This document shows positions 1 through 9,193 of a stretch of 64,000 nt of DNA, one piece after another (position 1 is the stretch's first letter; the number at the start of each line of letters is the position of its first letter). Origin of the DNA: Levilactobacillus senmaizukei DSM 21775 = NBRC 103853 (GTDB taxonomy: Bacteria > Bacillota > Bacilli > Lactobacillales > Lactobacillaceae). The notes beneath the pieces were generated by a model. That model worked only from the letters and a program-made list of their open reading frames with translations. It did not search any database and was not told the DNA's origin. The translations under genes and the position numbers were made by a program. The stretch is from positions 1 to 64,000 of the forward strand of contig NZ_BCWD01000001.1 of NCBI RefSeq assembly GCF_001592085.1, in the 5' to 3' direction.

Positions 1-364
1 AGCCATGTAAATACGGTAACTAGGTTGCCAACAACAGTTATCACAAGAACCTTTTGCACCACGAGAACTCATCTCCCCCACCGCAGATAAATCGGAGGAG
101 ACAACTCCCGTACCGTTAATGGATTCATAAATGAACCTCTATGTCAGTTCAGTAACAGTTAACTGACGCGTTAGCTATTTTTTTAATCTCACCGTCTCTC
201 CTATTCTCACTATTCACAGGATCGTCACCCCTCCTGGTACCCGAAACCGGAAAAAGGCAATCACCCAGATCGGACTAATCGGAACACCATTCGCATTGTG
301 TAACTTAACTAAAGCCCCTATACTGACAGCGATTATAGTTAATATTCAGAAAGGGAACCATTTT
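1..364. other. non-coding leader region, nothing identified
   Basis: No open frame with a ribosome binding site, no RNA gene and no convincing repeat is seen here. The 3' end carries a GAAAGGGA ribosome binding site that serves the pseudogene starting at 365, so part of this stretch is its former promoter and leader. Confidence 0.4.
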
Positions 365-1676
365 ATGTGATTAAAAGTCTTTGGGATATCGCTGATTTTT
401 GTCACCGCTAGTCTCGGCTTATAGATGGGACAACCGGTACCGACCGTTCACGCGGCCGATACCACGCCAACTACCAGCGTTGCGGGCACGGATTATGGAG
501 TGGCCGGTGCACCATATGCCATCTGGGCGAAGCTACCGGCTGGATCAAATTTTTTTATGATTGGTTCAGATTTTGGTTACGATTACATTGCGTCGGATAA
601 TACGGATCAATGGATTATAACAACCTTGACCGATACTGATCATAACGTTCGATCGACGCCTAAAGTCATTGTAGGCCCCGATTGGATACCACAAGACACG
701 CAGACCGTGTCTTACTCACATTGGGGACTCCCGCCCAAAAAGTTAACGACTATGGTCTTTCCTATCGTTTAGTCAAAAAGGACGGCACCCCTGATGATTA
801 CCTTGTCCGGGGAACAGGTGTCGTTAGTGTTGATGCCCACTCCACTGACAATGAAGACACTAATGGGACGATCACCGGATACGGTGAATCAACCGCTGGT
901 GTTGCCCTAAGCTTTAGATTTGTCGATGCCAAAGGTCAGGACATCGTCGGCAGCAAAACCATTCAAACCAGCTACTATCCGGACGATCCAACGCTGACCA
1001 ACCTGCGCAAGGCTGTAATGCTTGCCGACCTGTCAATCTCCGGTCATACGCTTCGCACCACCAACCCCGTCACTGTCTCCGGTGATACCTATACCTATCA
1101 CTATGTAAGCCCTACTGATATCAACGGTCACAGTGGAACCGCAACTCCGGCACCAAACACCTCGTCATTATCCAGCTCCTCAAATACCGTTATGTCCTCC
1201 CCAAACCGCGTGGTTGCAAAAGGGATTGCCATTTACGTCACCAAGAAAGTCGGACTCGATCGACATGCCAACTTTGACACCAAAAATCGTGAACTCTGGT
1301 ACTCGAAGCAAGACCGAGCCAAGCGCCCGCAATTTGTCGTCACCGGCTACGCTCATACAAAGAAAGGCACATTACGTGACCATGTTCGCGACCTCAACCA
1401 TCACACCAAGTCAAACGGGCGCACCGGTTATTTGACCACACTAGCTTCGTTGCGCCAACCTACTACGCCACTGTCCCCAAGCAGATTGACGTTCTTAATG
1501 CACACGGTGTGAACGCGTATCACACTACCAAATTATCTGGTAAGGCCGTTCAGCACTACCGTCACGGTCAGGTTTTGAAAGTTAAAACCATTAAGCATTA
1601 TCATTTAACCAACCGTTTCCAATTAACCAATGGCTACTACATCACTGCTAACAAGACCTTGGTGATTAAAAAATAA
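365..1676 (+). pseudogene. decayed secreted DUF5776 surface protein
   Basis: This is the broken gene of a secreted surface protein. A GAAAGGGA ribosome binding site precedes ATG 365, but the next codon (368) is TGA. The frame then continues as a hydrophobic signal-peptide core (LKVFGISLIFVTASLGL), meets a second stop, TAG at 422, and resumes with a cleavage-like VPTVHAAD. Near 736-741 the coding frame changes in an A-run (CCCAAAAAG), and near 1436-1446 it changes again. The last frame runs to TAA 1674-1676. The C-terminal part, with GIAIYVTKK, a tyrosine- and lysine-rich middle and the ending GYYITANKTLVIKK, resembles the DUF5776 domain common at the C-terminus of lactobacillus extracellular proteins. 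At least four separate lesions argue for real decay rather than one sequencing error. The function of the intact protein is unknown. Confidence 0.75.
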
Positions 1677-1680
1677 GCAA

Positions 1681-1716
1681 AAAACGCCTGCGAATTTATA
1701 TTTCGCAGGCGTTTTA
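1681..1716 (+). terminator. intrinsic terminator after the DUF5776 pseudogene
   Basis: A 14-bp inverted repeat (AAAACGCCTGCGAA / TTCGCAGGCGTTTT) with a short AT loop begins five bases after the stop codon and ends in a T-rich tract. Confidence 0.85.
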
Positions 1717-1815
1717 TTTATCATTTGGTGACGTCCCGGAGGCCACCGAAAACTAATCGTGCCCTTCTTTGCCCAACAGAAGCCATCCACAAAATGGCCT
1801 TCATGCATGGCGACT

Positions 1816-2301
1816 TTAATGCCGTGTTTTAGCTAACCGCGTCAAGAATCGCCGTAAATCAATCGGTAATTCTCGTTTTCTAAATAACAACGTCCGGTGC
1901 CGATTCAGTCGCAGATAAAAGGCCGAATGCGTCTTCTTGACCCGATACAGCTGTTGATAATAAATAGTCGTCTTTTCGTTAAAATAATGCATAACCACCC
2001 GATCATCAAAGAACGCAAAGGTTGTAGGACCATCCCAAACATTTCGCCATTGCTGTAGGTACTGGTGCGCCCAACGATTACCATAATAGGTTATGTAACC
2101 GATCTCTGCGACAACTAGAACAATCGTTTCACCGCTAATCCAGCCAAGTGGCAAGAGTGCCGTGTAGTACTCTGTACAGGTCAGAATAATCCATAGTGGT
2201 GTCAGCAGGGCTAACAAGCTACGTCCCGTCGTGTGCCAAAACAATTGCCGGACATCGCTCAACGTATACTCCAGCGTGACCGTCATTGGTTCATCTTCCA
2301 T
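1816..2301 (-). CDS. YcxB-like membrane protein
   Basis: A membrane protein of 161 residues. Two hydrophobic segments lie near residues 28-45 and 50-72, followed by a soluble C-terminal half (FAFFDDRVVMHYF...YYQQLYRVKKT...FYLRL) with the alternating pattern of the YcxB-like, PH-type domain. The function of this family is not established. An upstream GTG at 2310 is in frame, but it overlaps the AAGGAGG ribosome binding site (2310-2316), so ATG 2301 with an 8-base spacer is the better start. It is transcribed away from the pot operon and appears monocistronic. No catalytic motif is seen. Confidence 0.65.
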   Translation of the reverse strand: MEDEPMTVTLEYTLSDVRQLFWHTTGRSLLALLTPLWIILTCTEYYTALLPLGWISGETIVLVVAEIGYITYYGNRWAHQYLQQWRNVWDGPTTFAFFDDRVVMHYFNEKTTIYYQQLYRVKKTHSAFYLRLNRHRTLLFRKRELPIDLRRFLTRLAKTRH

Positions 2302-2517
2302 TAACCCCACCTCCTTGGTGATATTAAATCAATTATAATCCAAATCGTTTTAGAAGCCAGGCGGTCCCAATAAAATTCGCCAGGACAAGCGGCGTTGGCC
2401 ACTCACTCTACCCGTGGCCGGTGCCCATAAAATTCAGCCTTTGATGCGCCAGTCCATCACCGCGAGTTGGTTAGAGAAGTTAGGTATCTGTTCATTTCAT
2501 TTTTAGCCTAAACCCGC

Positions 2518-2523
2518 TATAAT
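2518..2523 (+). promoter_or_regulatory. -10 element of the potABCD promoter
   Basis: A perfect TATAAT lies 57 bases before potA. No good -35 hexamer is found 16-18 bases upstream, so expression may be modest or activator-dependent. Confidence 0.45.
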
Positions 2524-2579
2524 TAACAGAGTTGAAACCGTTTTATTTAACGCAAATTTTCTGTAGAGGAGGTGCCCTG

Positions 2580-3692
2580 ATGACTGAACCAATTGTCGAG
2601 CTTGAACAGGTCACCAAAAGTTATGGGACCCATACGGTCCTAAAGGACATTAGTATCACACTTGAACCAGGAAAGTTTTACACTCTCCTGGGACCTTCCG
2701 GCTGTGGTAAAACCACTATTTTACGAACTATCTCCGGTTTTACTACCGTCACCTCGGGCAACGTCCTATTCAAGGGCAAGCGAATCAATGATGTCCCGGC
2801 CAACAAGCGCAATGTTAACACGGTTTTCCAAGACTACGCTCTGTTCCCACACATGACGGTTGCTGAGAACGTGGCTTTTGGCCTAACCCTTAAAAAAATG
2901 CCCAAAGATCAAATCGACGAACGAGTCAATCAAGCTCTGCGGTTAGTCCAACTCGCGGACTTTGGTGACCGGGCCATCGACGAACTCTCCGGTGGCCAAC
3001 AACAACGGATTGCCATTGCTCGAGCCATCGTGATGCAGCCCCAGGTCTTGCTCCTTGATGAGCCTCTCTCTGCCCTCGATGCCAAATTGCGCCGTGAAAT
3101 GCAATATGAACTGCGCGATCTCCAACAACGACTGGGAATCACCTTTCTCTTTGTCACTCATGATCAAGAAGAGGCCCTCGCTATGAGTGACGAAATTTTT
3201 GTCATGAACCAGGGTGAGGTCCTCCAAAGCGGATCGCCCGTTGATATTTATGATGAACCGATTAATCACTTTGTCGCTGACTTCATTGGGGAAAGCAATA
3301 TCTTACCGGGAAAAATGATGGGCGACTATCAAGTCGCCTTTGGCGGGCACCAGTTCGAGTGTGCCGATGCCGGGATTCCCGTCAACGAACCCGTTGAAAT
3401 TGTCATTCGACCGGAAGACCTGAACCTGACCGAACCCGAACACGCCAAACTCAAGGTCACCATCGATACCCAACTCTTTCGCGGTGATTACTATGAAATC
3501 TCTGCGACCGATAGGTTGGGTAACGATTGGCTCATTCACTCCGTCAATCCCGCCGAAGATGGTGAAACGATCGGCATCACCTTCCGCCCTCAAGACCTTC
3601 ACGTCATGCGTTACGATGAAAAAGAAGAGGAATTCGATGCCCGTCTAGAGACCTACGAGGGAACGGAGGATGATGACCTTGACGAAACGTAA
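2580..3692 (+). CDS. potA: spermidine/putrescine ABC transporter ATP-binding protein PotA
   Basis: The cytoplasmic ATPase that powers polyamine import by PotBCD. The 370-residue protein shows Walker A GPSGCGKT (about 37-44), a Q-loop ([10 protein letters not shown]), the ABC signature LSGGQQQR, Walker B VLLLDEP and the switch histidine in [11 protein letters not shown]-terminal TOBE-like regulatory domain follows (about 240-350). The frame is open from 2532, but ATG 2580 is preceded by GAGGAGGTG at the right distance and gives the usual PotA N-terminus ([16 protein letters not shown]). The end overlaps potB, indicating translational coupling. The C-terminus is acidic ([11 protein letters not shown]). 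Confidence 0.95.
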   Translation: MTEPIVELEQVTKSYGTHTVLKDISITLEPGKFYTLLGPSGCGKTTILRTISGFTTVTSGNVLFKGKRINDVPANKRNVNTVFQDYALFPHMTVAENVAFGLTLKKMPKDQIDERVNQALRLVQLADFGDRAIDELSGGQQQRIAIARAIVMQPQVLLLDEPLSALDAKLRREMQYELRDLQQRLGITFLFVTHDQEEALAMSDEIFVMNQGEVLQSGSPVDIYDEPINHFVADFIGESNILPGKMMGDYQVAFGGHQFECADAGIPVNEPVEIVIRPEDLNLTEPEHAKLKVTIDTQLFRGDYYEISATDRLGNDWLIHSVNPAEDGETIGITFRPQDLHVMRYDEKEEEFDARLETYEGTEDDDLDET

Positions 3693-4494
3693 GACTTGGT
3701 TTTACTTCATCCCTTACGGCCTGTGGCTAGGACTCTTCGTGATCGCACCTTTGGCCTTGATTTTTTATCAATCGTTCTTCAATCTCGACCATCATTTTAC
3801 CTTTAGTAATTACGCTAATTATTTTCAGTCACTAACCTACTTAAAGATGACGCTGAACTCGGTCTGGTATGCCTTGTTAATTACGGTTTTTACCGGACTA
3901 ATCAGTTACCCAACCGCCTATTTCTTACACGGCTTAAAACATCGCCAGTTCTGGCTACTGTTGGTCATCTTACCCACCTGGATTAATATTCTTTTGAAGG
4001 CTTATGCCTTCATTGGCATCTTTAGCCAAGCAGGGATCGCCAATCAATTTCTAAGCTTCATTGGCATCGGACCACAACAAATTCTCTTCACCAATGCTAG
4101 CTTTGTTTTCGTGGCGACCTACATTCAAATTCCCTTTATGATTCTACCTATTTACAACGCCCTCGATGACCTGAGCCCAGCGTTTATCAATGCTAGTCAG
4201 GATCTCGGCGCTAGTGGTTGGCAAACCTTTCAGCGCGTCATCTTTCCGTTAACCTTACCTGGTGTGAAGGCTGGTGTACAAGCCGTTTTCATCCCCTCAC
4301 TATCCCTCTTCATGTTGACCCGCTTGATCGGTGGTAACAAGGTCATCACCCTGGGGACCGCCATCGAAGAACACTTCCTGACGACGATGAATTGGGGAAT
4401 GGGTTCAACCATTGGGGTCGTCCTAATCGTTGCCATGGTCATCGTCATGCTATTGACCGGTGACCAGAAGCCGAAGGGGGGAACGCCACGATGA
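3670..4494 (+). CDS. potB: spermidine/putrescine ABC transporter permease PotB
   Basis: An inner-membrane permease of 274 residues that forms the polyamine channel with PotC. Six hydrophobic segments are visible. The cytoplasmic coupling loop reads [21 protein letters not shown] (about 178-198), the EAA motif that docks onto PotA. The gene overlaps the end of potA by 23 bases and ends with an ATGA overlap into potC, so all four pot genes are coupled. ATG 3673 is an equally possible start, three bases further from the GGAGG. Confidence 0.93.
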   Translation: MMTLTKRKTWFYFIPYGLWLGLFVIAPLALIFYQSFFNLDHHFTFSNYANYFQSLTYLKMTLNSVWYALLITVFTGLISYPTAYFLHGLKHRQFWLLLVILPTWINILLKAYAFIGIFSQAGIANQFLSFIGIGPQQILFTNASFVFVATYIQIPFMILPIYNALDDLSPAFINASQDLGASGWQTFQRVIFPLTLPGVKAGVQAVFIPSLSLFMLTRLIGGNKVITLGTAIEEHFLTTMNWGMGSTIGVVLIVAMVIVMLLTGDQKPKGGTPR

Positions 4495-5294
4495 GCAAAC
4501 GACTGTCAAATGCCTTCTTAATTCTGGTATTTATCATTCTCTATGCCCCGATTGTTTTCCTAATTGTCTACTCCTTCAGCGCCGGCGACACGATGACGGC
4601 CTTTCACGGTTTCACTTGGCAACACTACCGCGACCTCTTCAACGACTCGCGGATGCTGGCCATCGTGGCCAACACCTTACTAGTAGCCCTACTTTCCGCG
4701 CTAATTGCCACCCTAGTCGGAACTTTAGGCTCCCTGGGAATCAACCGCACCACCAGTCGGGTCACCAAGGAATCGTTGCTGGCTTTAAACAACGTTCTGA
4801 TGGTTTCCCCGGACGTCATCATTGGGGCCAGCTTTCTGATCTTCTTTACGATGCTTAAGATCCCCTTGGGCTTCGTATCCGTTTTACTCAGTCACATTGC
4901 CTTTGAAATCCCGATTGTGGTCCTGATGGTTCTCCCCCGATTACGGGAAATGTCGAGTTCCATGTTGGACGCCGCACAAGACTTGGGAGCCACCACTCGG
5001 CAACTACTGTCGCACGTCATCATCCCGTTCATTTCACCCGGAATCTTCGCCGGTTTCTTTATGGCCCTCACCTATTCACTTGATGACTTCGCCGTCACCT
5101 TCTTCGTGACGGGCAACGGCTTCTCAACGATGTCGGTTGAAATTTACTCGCGAGCCCGCCAAGGGATTAACCTGGAAATCAACGCCCTGTCCGGCGTGAT
5201 GTTTCTCTTCTCACTCTTGTTGGTCGCTGGTTACTACTGGATTGAACAGGCCAGTTCACGGCGGAAGCAACGGAAACGGAGGATGGCCTCATGA
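4491..5294 (+). CDS. potC: spermidine/putrescine ABC transporter permease PotC
   Basis: The second permease subunit, 267 residues. It has a hydrophobic N-terminus (AFLILVFIILYAPIVFLIVYSF), five further membrane segments and the EAA coupling loop DAAQDLGATTRQLLSHVIIP. It starts within the potB stop (ATGA) and overlaps potD in the same way. The C-terminus is very basic (SSRRKQRKRRMAS), consistent with a cytoplasmic end. The best alternative family, another binding-protein-dependent permease, is ruled out by the PotA and PotD neighbours. Confidence 0.93.
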   Translation: MSKRLSNAFLILVFIILYAPIVFLIVYSFSAGDTMTAFHGFTWQHYRDLFNDSRMLAIVANTLLVALLSALIATLVGTLGSLGINRTTSRVTKESLLALNNVLMVSPDVIIGASFLIFFTMLKIPLGFVSVLLSHIAFEIPIVVLMVLPRLREMSSSMLDAAQDLGATTRQLLSHVIIPFISPGIFAGFFMALTYSLDDFAVTFFVTGNGFSTMSVEIYSRARQGINLEINALSGVMFLFSLLLVAGYYWIEQASSRRKQRKRRMAS

Positions 5295-6361
5295 AACGTT
5301 TAATGCTTTTAATCATTGGGCTCCTCGCCATCTGTGGTCTGTTGGGCTACTCCAGCCAACAACTGGAGCGGTCGAGTGGGAGCACGGGCAGCCGAGTCCT
5401 CAATTTGTATAACTGGGGCGATTACATCGACCCGAAACTTCTCACCAAGTTTCAAAAAGAAACGGGCTACCACGTCAATGTTGAAACCTTTGACAGCAAC
5501 GAGGCGATGTATACTAAGATCAATCAGGGTGGAACTCATTATGACCTGGCCATTCCCAGTGAATATATGGTCACTAAGATGAAACGGGCACACCTGTTGA
5601 AGCCACTCGACAAGAGCCGACTAACTGGGCTTAACAACTATGATTCTCGCTTCATGAATGAGTCGTTCGATCCCAACAATCGATACTCGATACCTTACTT
5701 CTGGGGAACATTAGGCATTATTTACAACGATAAAACCATCAAACCCGGAACGGTCGACCATTGGAACGACCTTTGGTCCAGCAAGTATCGCGACCAAATT
5801 ATGTTGATTGATTCTGCTCGCGATATCATGGGGATGGCCTTGATTACGCAACATCAATCGATGAACGCCACCAATCCGACCGTCCTGAGAAATGCCGAAA
5901 ACAAACTTAACGCCCTAGCCCCGAACGTGAAAGCTGTCGTGGCCGATGAAATCAAGATGTACATGAGCCAAGACGAGGCCCCACTGGCGGTTGACTGGTC
6001 AGGAGAGGCTGCCGAAATGCTAGCCAATAACCACCACCTTCACTATGTGGTCCCCAGTGAAGGTAGCAATCTGTGGATTGATAACCTGGTCATTCCCAAA
6101 ACTGCTCAACATGAGAACGCCATCTACGCCTTCCTGAACTTCATGAGTAAGCCGGAAAATACTGCCCAAAACGCGGAATACATTGGTTATGCCACGCCGA
6201 ACCGGAAAGCTAAGGCACTATTACCGAAGTCCGTGCGCGCTGACCGCCAGTTCTATCCGGATAACACGACGCTCGATCATCTACAGATTTACAAAGACCT
6301 GTCACCAGCCAAGGTTCAGCTATATAACGATCGCTACCTCGAATTCAAAATGCATCACTAA
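5291..6361 (+). CDS. potD: spermidine/putrescine-binding protein PotD
   Basis: The extracellular polyamine receptor, 356 residues. A hydrophobic N-terminus (about 3-20) is followed by a polar linker and then the typical start of the mature protein, LNLYNWGDYIDPKLL. Other family signatures are YDLAIPSEYMV, YFWGTLGIIYN and an SEGSNLWIDNLVIPK-type ligand-pocket segment. The only cysteine at the signal region lies in LAIC, a poor lipobox because -1 is Ile, so membrane attachment may be through an uncleaved N-terminal helix. It is the last gene of the coupled potABCD operon and is followed by a terminator. Confidence 0.94.
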   Translation: MKRLMLLIIGLLAICGLLGYSSQQLERSSGSTGSRVLNLYNWGDYIDPKLLTKFQKETGYHVNVETFDSNEAMYTKINQGGTHYDLAIPSEYMVTKMKRAHLLKPLDKSRLTGLNNYDSRFMNESFDPNNRYSIPYFWGTLGIIYNDKTIKPGTVDHWNDLWSSKYRDQIMLIDSARDIMGMALITQHQSMNATNPTVLRNAENKLNALAPNVKAVVADEIKMYMSQDEAPLAVDWSGEAAEMLANNHHLHYVVPSEGSNLWIDNLVIPKTAQHENAIYAFLNFMSKPENTAQNAEYIGYATPNRKAKALLPKSVRADRQFYPDNTTLDHLQIYKDLSPAKVQLYNDRYLEFKMHH

Positions 6362-6366
6362 AACTT

Positions 6367-6412
6367 AACGCCTAATGGCCGGGAATCATGGTTCCAGCCG
6401 TTAGGCGTTTTG
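6367..6412 (+). terminator. intrinsic terminator of potABCD
   Basis: Inverted repeat AACGCCTAATGGC / GCCGTTAGGCGTT with one G-U pair and a TTTTG tail, six bases after the potD stop. Confidence 0.8.
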
Positions 6413-6418
6413 TGATCT

Positions 6419-6462
6419 AAAAAAGCCCCGTGAGCCAACGCCATTTCGTTAACTCACGAGCC
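6419..6462 (-). terminator. intrinsic terminator of the pst operon
   Basis: Read on the minus strand, a GGCTCGTGAGTTAACG / CGTTGGCTCACGGGGC stem is followed by a run of six T, directly after pstB. Confidence 0.75.
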
Positions 6463-6465
6463 TCT

Positions 6466-7269
6466 TTAGCCGAAGCTGCCGGCAATATAATCTTGGGTGA
6501 CTGGAATTTGAGGATTGCTAAACATCGTGCCAGTAGACGTGTATTCCATCACATGTCCTAGATGGAAGAAAGCACATTGGCTGCTAACCCGCGCCGCCTG
6601 TTGCATGTTGTGCGTTACGATGATAATCGTATATTGCTTCTGCAACTCGAGCAGCGTTTCTTCAACCTTCACCGTGGAAATGGGATCTAGTGCGCTACAT
6701 GGCTCATCGAGCAATAGCACATCCGGCGCCATGGCAATCGACCGCGCAATGCACAACCGTTGTTGCTGGCCACCGGACAGTGACAAGGCACTCTTATCAA
6801 GCGTGTCCTTAACCTCATCCCATAGTGCCGCTCCCCGTAAACTCGTCTCAACGCGTTCATCCAGATCGGCCTTAGACTTCATACCATTAGCCTTCAAAGC
6901 GTAAACGATATTTTCCCGAATGGACTTCGAAAACGGATTTGGCCGCTGAAAGACCATCCCAATATGCTTGCGAATTTCATAAATATTTACGTTGGGCTCA
7001 TTGATATTTACCCCGTGATACCAAATCTTACCGGTTACGGTGGCGATCCCATCGTTCATACGGTTCAGAGACCGTAGGTACGTTGACTTCCCCGAACCGG
7101 AAGCCCCAATCAAAGCGGTAATTTGGTTCTTAGGAAAGCCTAAGTTGGCATCATGCATGGCATGATTGGCACCATAGAATACTTGAAGATCTTCCGTCTT
7201 CAAGGCCAACGTCGTCTGCGCATCAAACGACTGAACGGCCGTCTTTTCAAATGAATATTGTTTTAACAT
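6466..7269 (-). CDS. pstB: phosphate ABC transporter ATP-binding protein PstB
   Basis: The ATPase of the high-affinity phosphate importer, 267 residues. It has Walker A GASGSGKST (about 55-63), the PstB-typical LRSLNRMND, a Q-loop (VFQRPNPFSKSI), signature LSGGQQQR, Walker B VLLLDEPCSALDP and the H-loop VTHNMQQA. It is the last gene of pstS-C-A-B, 12 bases after pstA. Many lactobacilli have two pstB genes followed by phoU; here only one pstB is present and neither phoU nor phoPR is adjacent. Confidence 0.95.
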   Translation of the reverse strand: MLKQYSFEKTAVQSFDAQTTLALKTEDLQVFYGANHAMHDANLGFPKNQITALIGASGSGKSTYLRSLNRMNDGIATVTGKIWYHGVNINEPNVNIYEIRKHIGMVFQRPNPFSKSIRENIVYALKANGMKSKADLDERVETSLRGAALWDEVKDTLDKSALSLSGGQQQRLCIARSIAMAPDVLLLDEPCSALDPISTVKVEETLLELQKQYTIIIVTHNMQQAARVSSQCAFFHLGHVMEYTSTGTMFSNPQIPVTQDYIAGSFG

Positions 7270-7281
7270 TGGTCGTTCCCC

Positions 7282-8169
7282 CTACTTACTGGCCGTGACA
7301 CGGCGATACAAGAAATTACCTAATAGGCGGGCTCCCAAGTTAAACAACAGGACCGCCAAGATCAGAATGGCTGAGGCTGCCGCGGATAACTGAGCGGCAT
7401 TTTCGGCCATGCCTTCGGTATTAATCTTCCAGATATGCACGGCAAGGGTTTCTGCCGGCCGCATTGGATTCAATGGGCTGGCCGGATCCATCGGATTCCA
7501 ATCGGAAAAATTCGTGACGGGAGCACTCTGGCCGGCCGTATAGATCAATGCGGCGGCCTCACCGAATACCCGTCCGGCACTCAGAACAACCCCCGTCACA
7601 ATCCCCGGCAAGGCCACGGGCAGAATAATGCCGATCTCCGTTTTCCACTTAGACAGGCCCAGAGAAAGACCCGCTTCCCGCTGACTACGCGATACGGCGC
7701 TCAGAGATTCTTCAATGTTTCGTGTCAACAAGGGCAGATTGAAGAAGGTTAAAGCCACGGCCCCAGAAATAACGGAGAAGCCCATTTTAAACTTCACCAC
7801 GAAGAGCAAGAACCCAAAGAGCCCGACTACCACAGAGGGCAGCGAACTCAAGACTTCAATTGCGGAGCGAATCAGGCTGGTGCGCCAATTATCCTTGGCA
7901 TACTCTGCCAGATAAATTCCGGCGCCCAACGAGATTGGGATCGAAATCAACATCGTTAAGACTAGAAGGTAGAAGGAATTAAACAGTTGAACGCCAATTC
8001 CACCGGCACCACTCATGGGGTCAGAGGCCCCCGTGATAAACTTCCAGCTAACGTGCGGTAGACCAGCACTTAAAATGTAGACCAATAAGAACAATAGAAT
8101 TCCCACAACGGCAGCGACAATTAGGTCAATAATCACCGTGGCTACGCGATCTCGTTGTTTAGCGTTCAT
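7282..8169 (-). CDS. pstA: phosphate ABC transporter permease PstA
   Basis: One of the two membrane subunits of the phosphate channel, 295 residues with six hydrophobic segments. The segments ISLGAGIYLAEYA and LPSVVVGLFGFLLFV are typical of PstA, and the coupling loop SQREAGLSLGLSKWKTEIGIILPVALPG contacts PstB. The start overlaps the end of pstC by 11 bases, so the two are translationally coupled. Confidence 0.94.
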   Translation of the reverse strand: MNAKQRDRVATVIIDLIVAAVVGILLFLLVYILSAGLPHVSWKFITGASDPMSGAGGIGVQLFNSFYLLVLTMLISIPISLGAGIYLAEYAKDNWRTSLIRSAIEVLSSLPSVVVGLFGFLLFVVKFKMGFSVISGAVALTFFNLPLLTRNIEESLSAVSRSQREAGLSLGLSKWKTEIGIILPVALPGIVTGVVLSAGRVFGEAAALIYTAGQSAPVTNFSDWNPMDPASPLNPMRPAETLAVHIWKINTEGMAENAAQLSAAASAILILAVLLFNLGARLLGNFLYRRVTASK

Positions 8170-9112
8170 GTTTTAATTGCCCCCTCTTCGCAATGAACCG
8201 TACCAAGGCGTTGAAGAACAATGACATTAGCAACAGGATTAAGGCTAACGACCACAAGGCATTGTTGGGTAGTGTCCCATCAATGGTGTCTCCAATCCCC
8301 GACGTCAATTGACTCGTTAAAGTTGAAGCGGCGGAAATCAGGTTCTTTGGCATCACGGCCGCATTACCGATCACCATTTGAACGGCCAAGGCTTCCCCAA
8401 AGGCCCGTGCCATACCGAAGATGACCGCCGTCAAGATCCCCGACGTTGCCGATCGTAAGATTACCCGTGAAATGGTTTGCCAACGCGTGGCACCTAATGC
8501 CAGTGAGGCCTCCTTGTAGTAACGAGGAACGGCCCGCAGGCTATCGACCGTCATGGACGTAATCGTGGGTAAGACCATGACGAAGAGAACGAAGGTTGCG
8601 GAAATAATCCCGAACCCGGAGCCCCCGACCAGGTGTCGCATGAATGGAACGACAACGGCTAATCCAATAAACCCATAAACAACCGAGGGAATTCCGACCA
8701 GCAATTCAATCACCGGCTGTAAAAGCTTACGACCTCGATTGGGCGAGATTTCAGTCATGAAGATGGCCGTCCCAATCGCGAAGGGTGTGGCCACGATCGC
8801 CGCCGCAAAGGTCACGGCAAATGACCCCACAATCATAGGGGCGGCCCCAATGTGGCCGGTATCCGGCGCCCAGTTAGTCCCGGTCAAGAATTTCCAAACA
8901 CTCACGTGATTTTGCGTAAAGGTAGCAATTCCTTTAGAGCTGATGAACCAGAGCATCGAAGCCACCACCAAGATAATCGCGCCAATACAGAGGTAACTAA
9001 TACCCCGACCGGCCCAATCTTCCCGGGTGGCCCGAGTAGCATGATGCAGCCGAGCATCCCATTCATTGGTTTGGGAATCCGGCTTGTTAAGTTGTAAATT
9101 AGTTTGTTCCAT
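8159..9112 (-). CDS. pstC: phosphate ABC transporter permease PstC
   Basis: The partner permease of PstA, 317 residues. A hydrophilic N-terminus of about 40 residues precedes six membrane segments. Family signatures are IGTAIFMTEISP, VELLVGIPSVVYGFIGL and the coupling loop YYKEASLALGATRWQTISRVIL. It lies 81 bases after pstS, with an intrinsic terminator in the gap, so pstCAB is probably expressed at a lower level than pstS. Confidence 0.94.
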   Translation of the reverse strand: MEQTNLQLNKPDSQTNEWDARLHHATRATREDWAGRGISYLCIGAIILVVASMLWFISSKGIATFTQNHVSVWKFLTGTNWAPDTGHIGAAPMIVGSFAVTFAAAIVATPFAIGTAIFMTEISPNRGRKLLQPVIELLVGIPSVVYGFIGLAVVVPFMRHLVGGSGFGIISATFVLFVMVLPTITSMTVDSLRAVPRYYKEASLALGATRWQTISRVILRSATSGILTAVIFGMARAFGEALAVQMVIGNAAVMPKNLISAASTLTSQLTSGIGDTIDGTLPNNALWSLALILLLMSLFFNALVRFIAKRGQLKHER

Positions 9113-9129
9113 AAGTTGACTCCCCCTTT

Positions 9130-9163
9130 AAAAAAAGTGAAGGTGCTGCAACCGCACCTTCAC
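9130..9163 (-). terminator. internal terminator between pstS and pstC
   Basis: On the minus strand a perfect 10-bp stem (GTGAAGGTGC / GCACCTTCAC) is followed by seven T. It sits inside the operon, where incomplete termination would give more binding protein than permease. Confidence 0.8.
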
Positions 9164-9193
9164 CCCTGTAACTAACACCGCCTCAAATCGGTA

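Noticed and set aside
1623-1808. Minus-strand open frame of 61 codons
   Set aside because: It crosses the DUF5776 pseudogene end and its terminator, has no ribosome binding site, and looks like antisense shadow.
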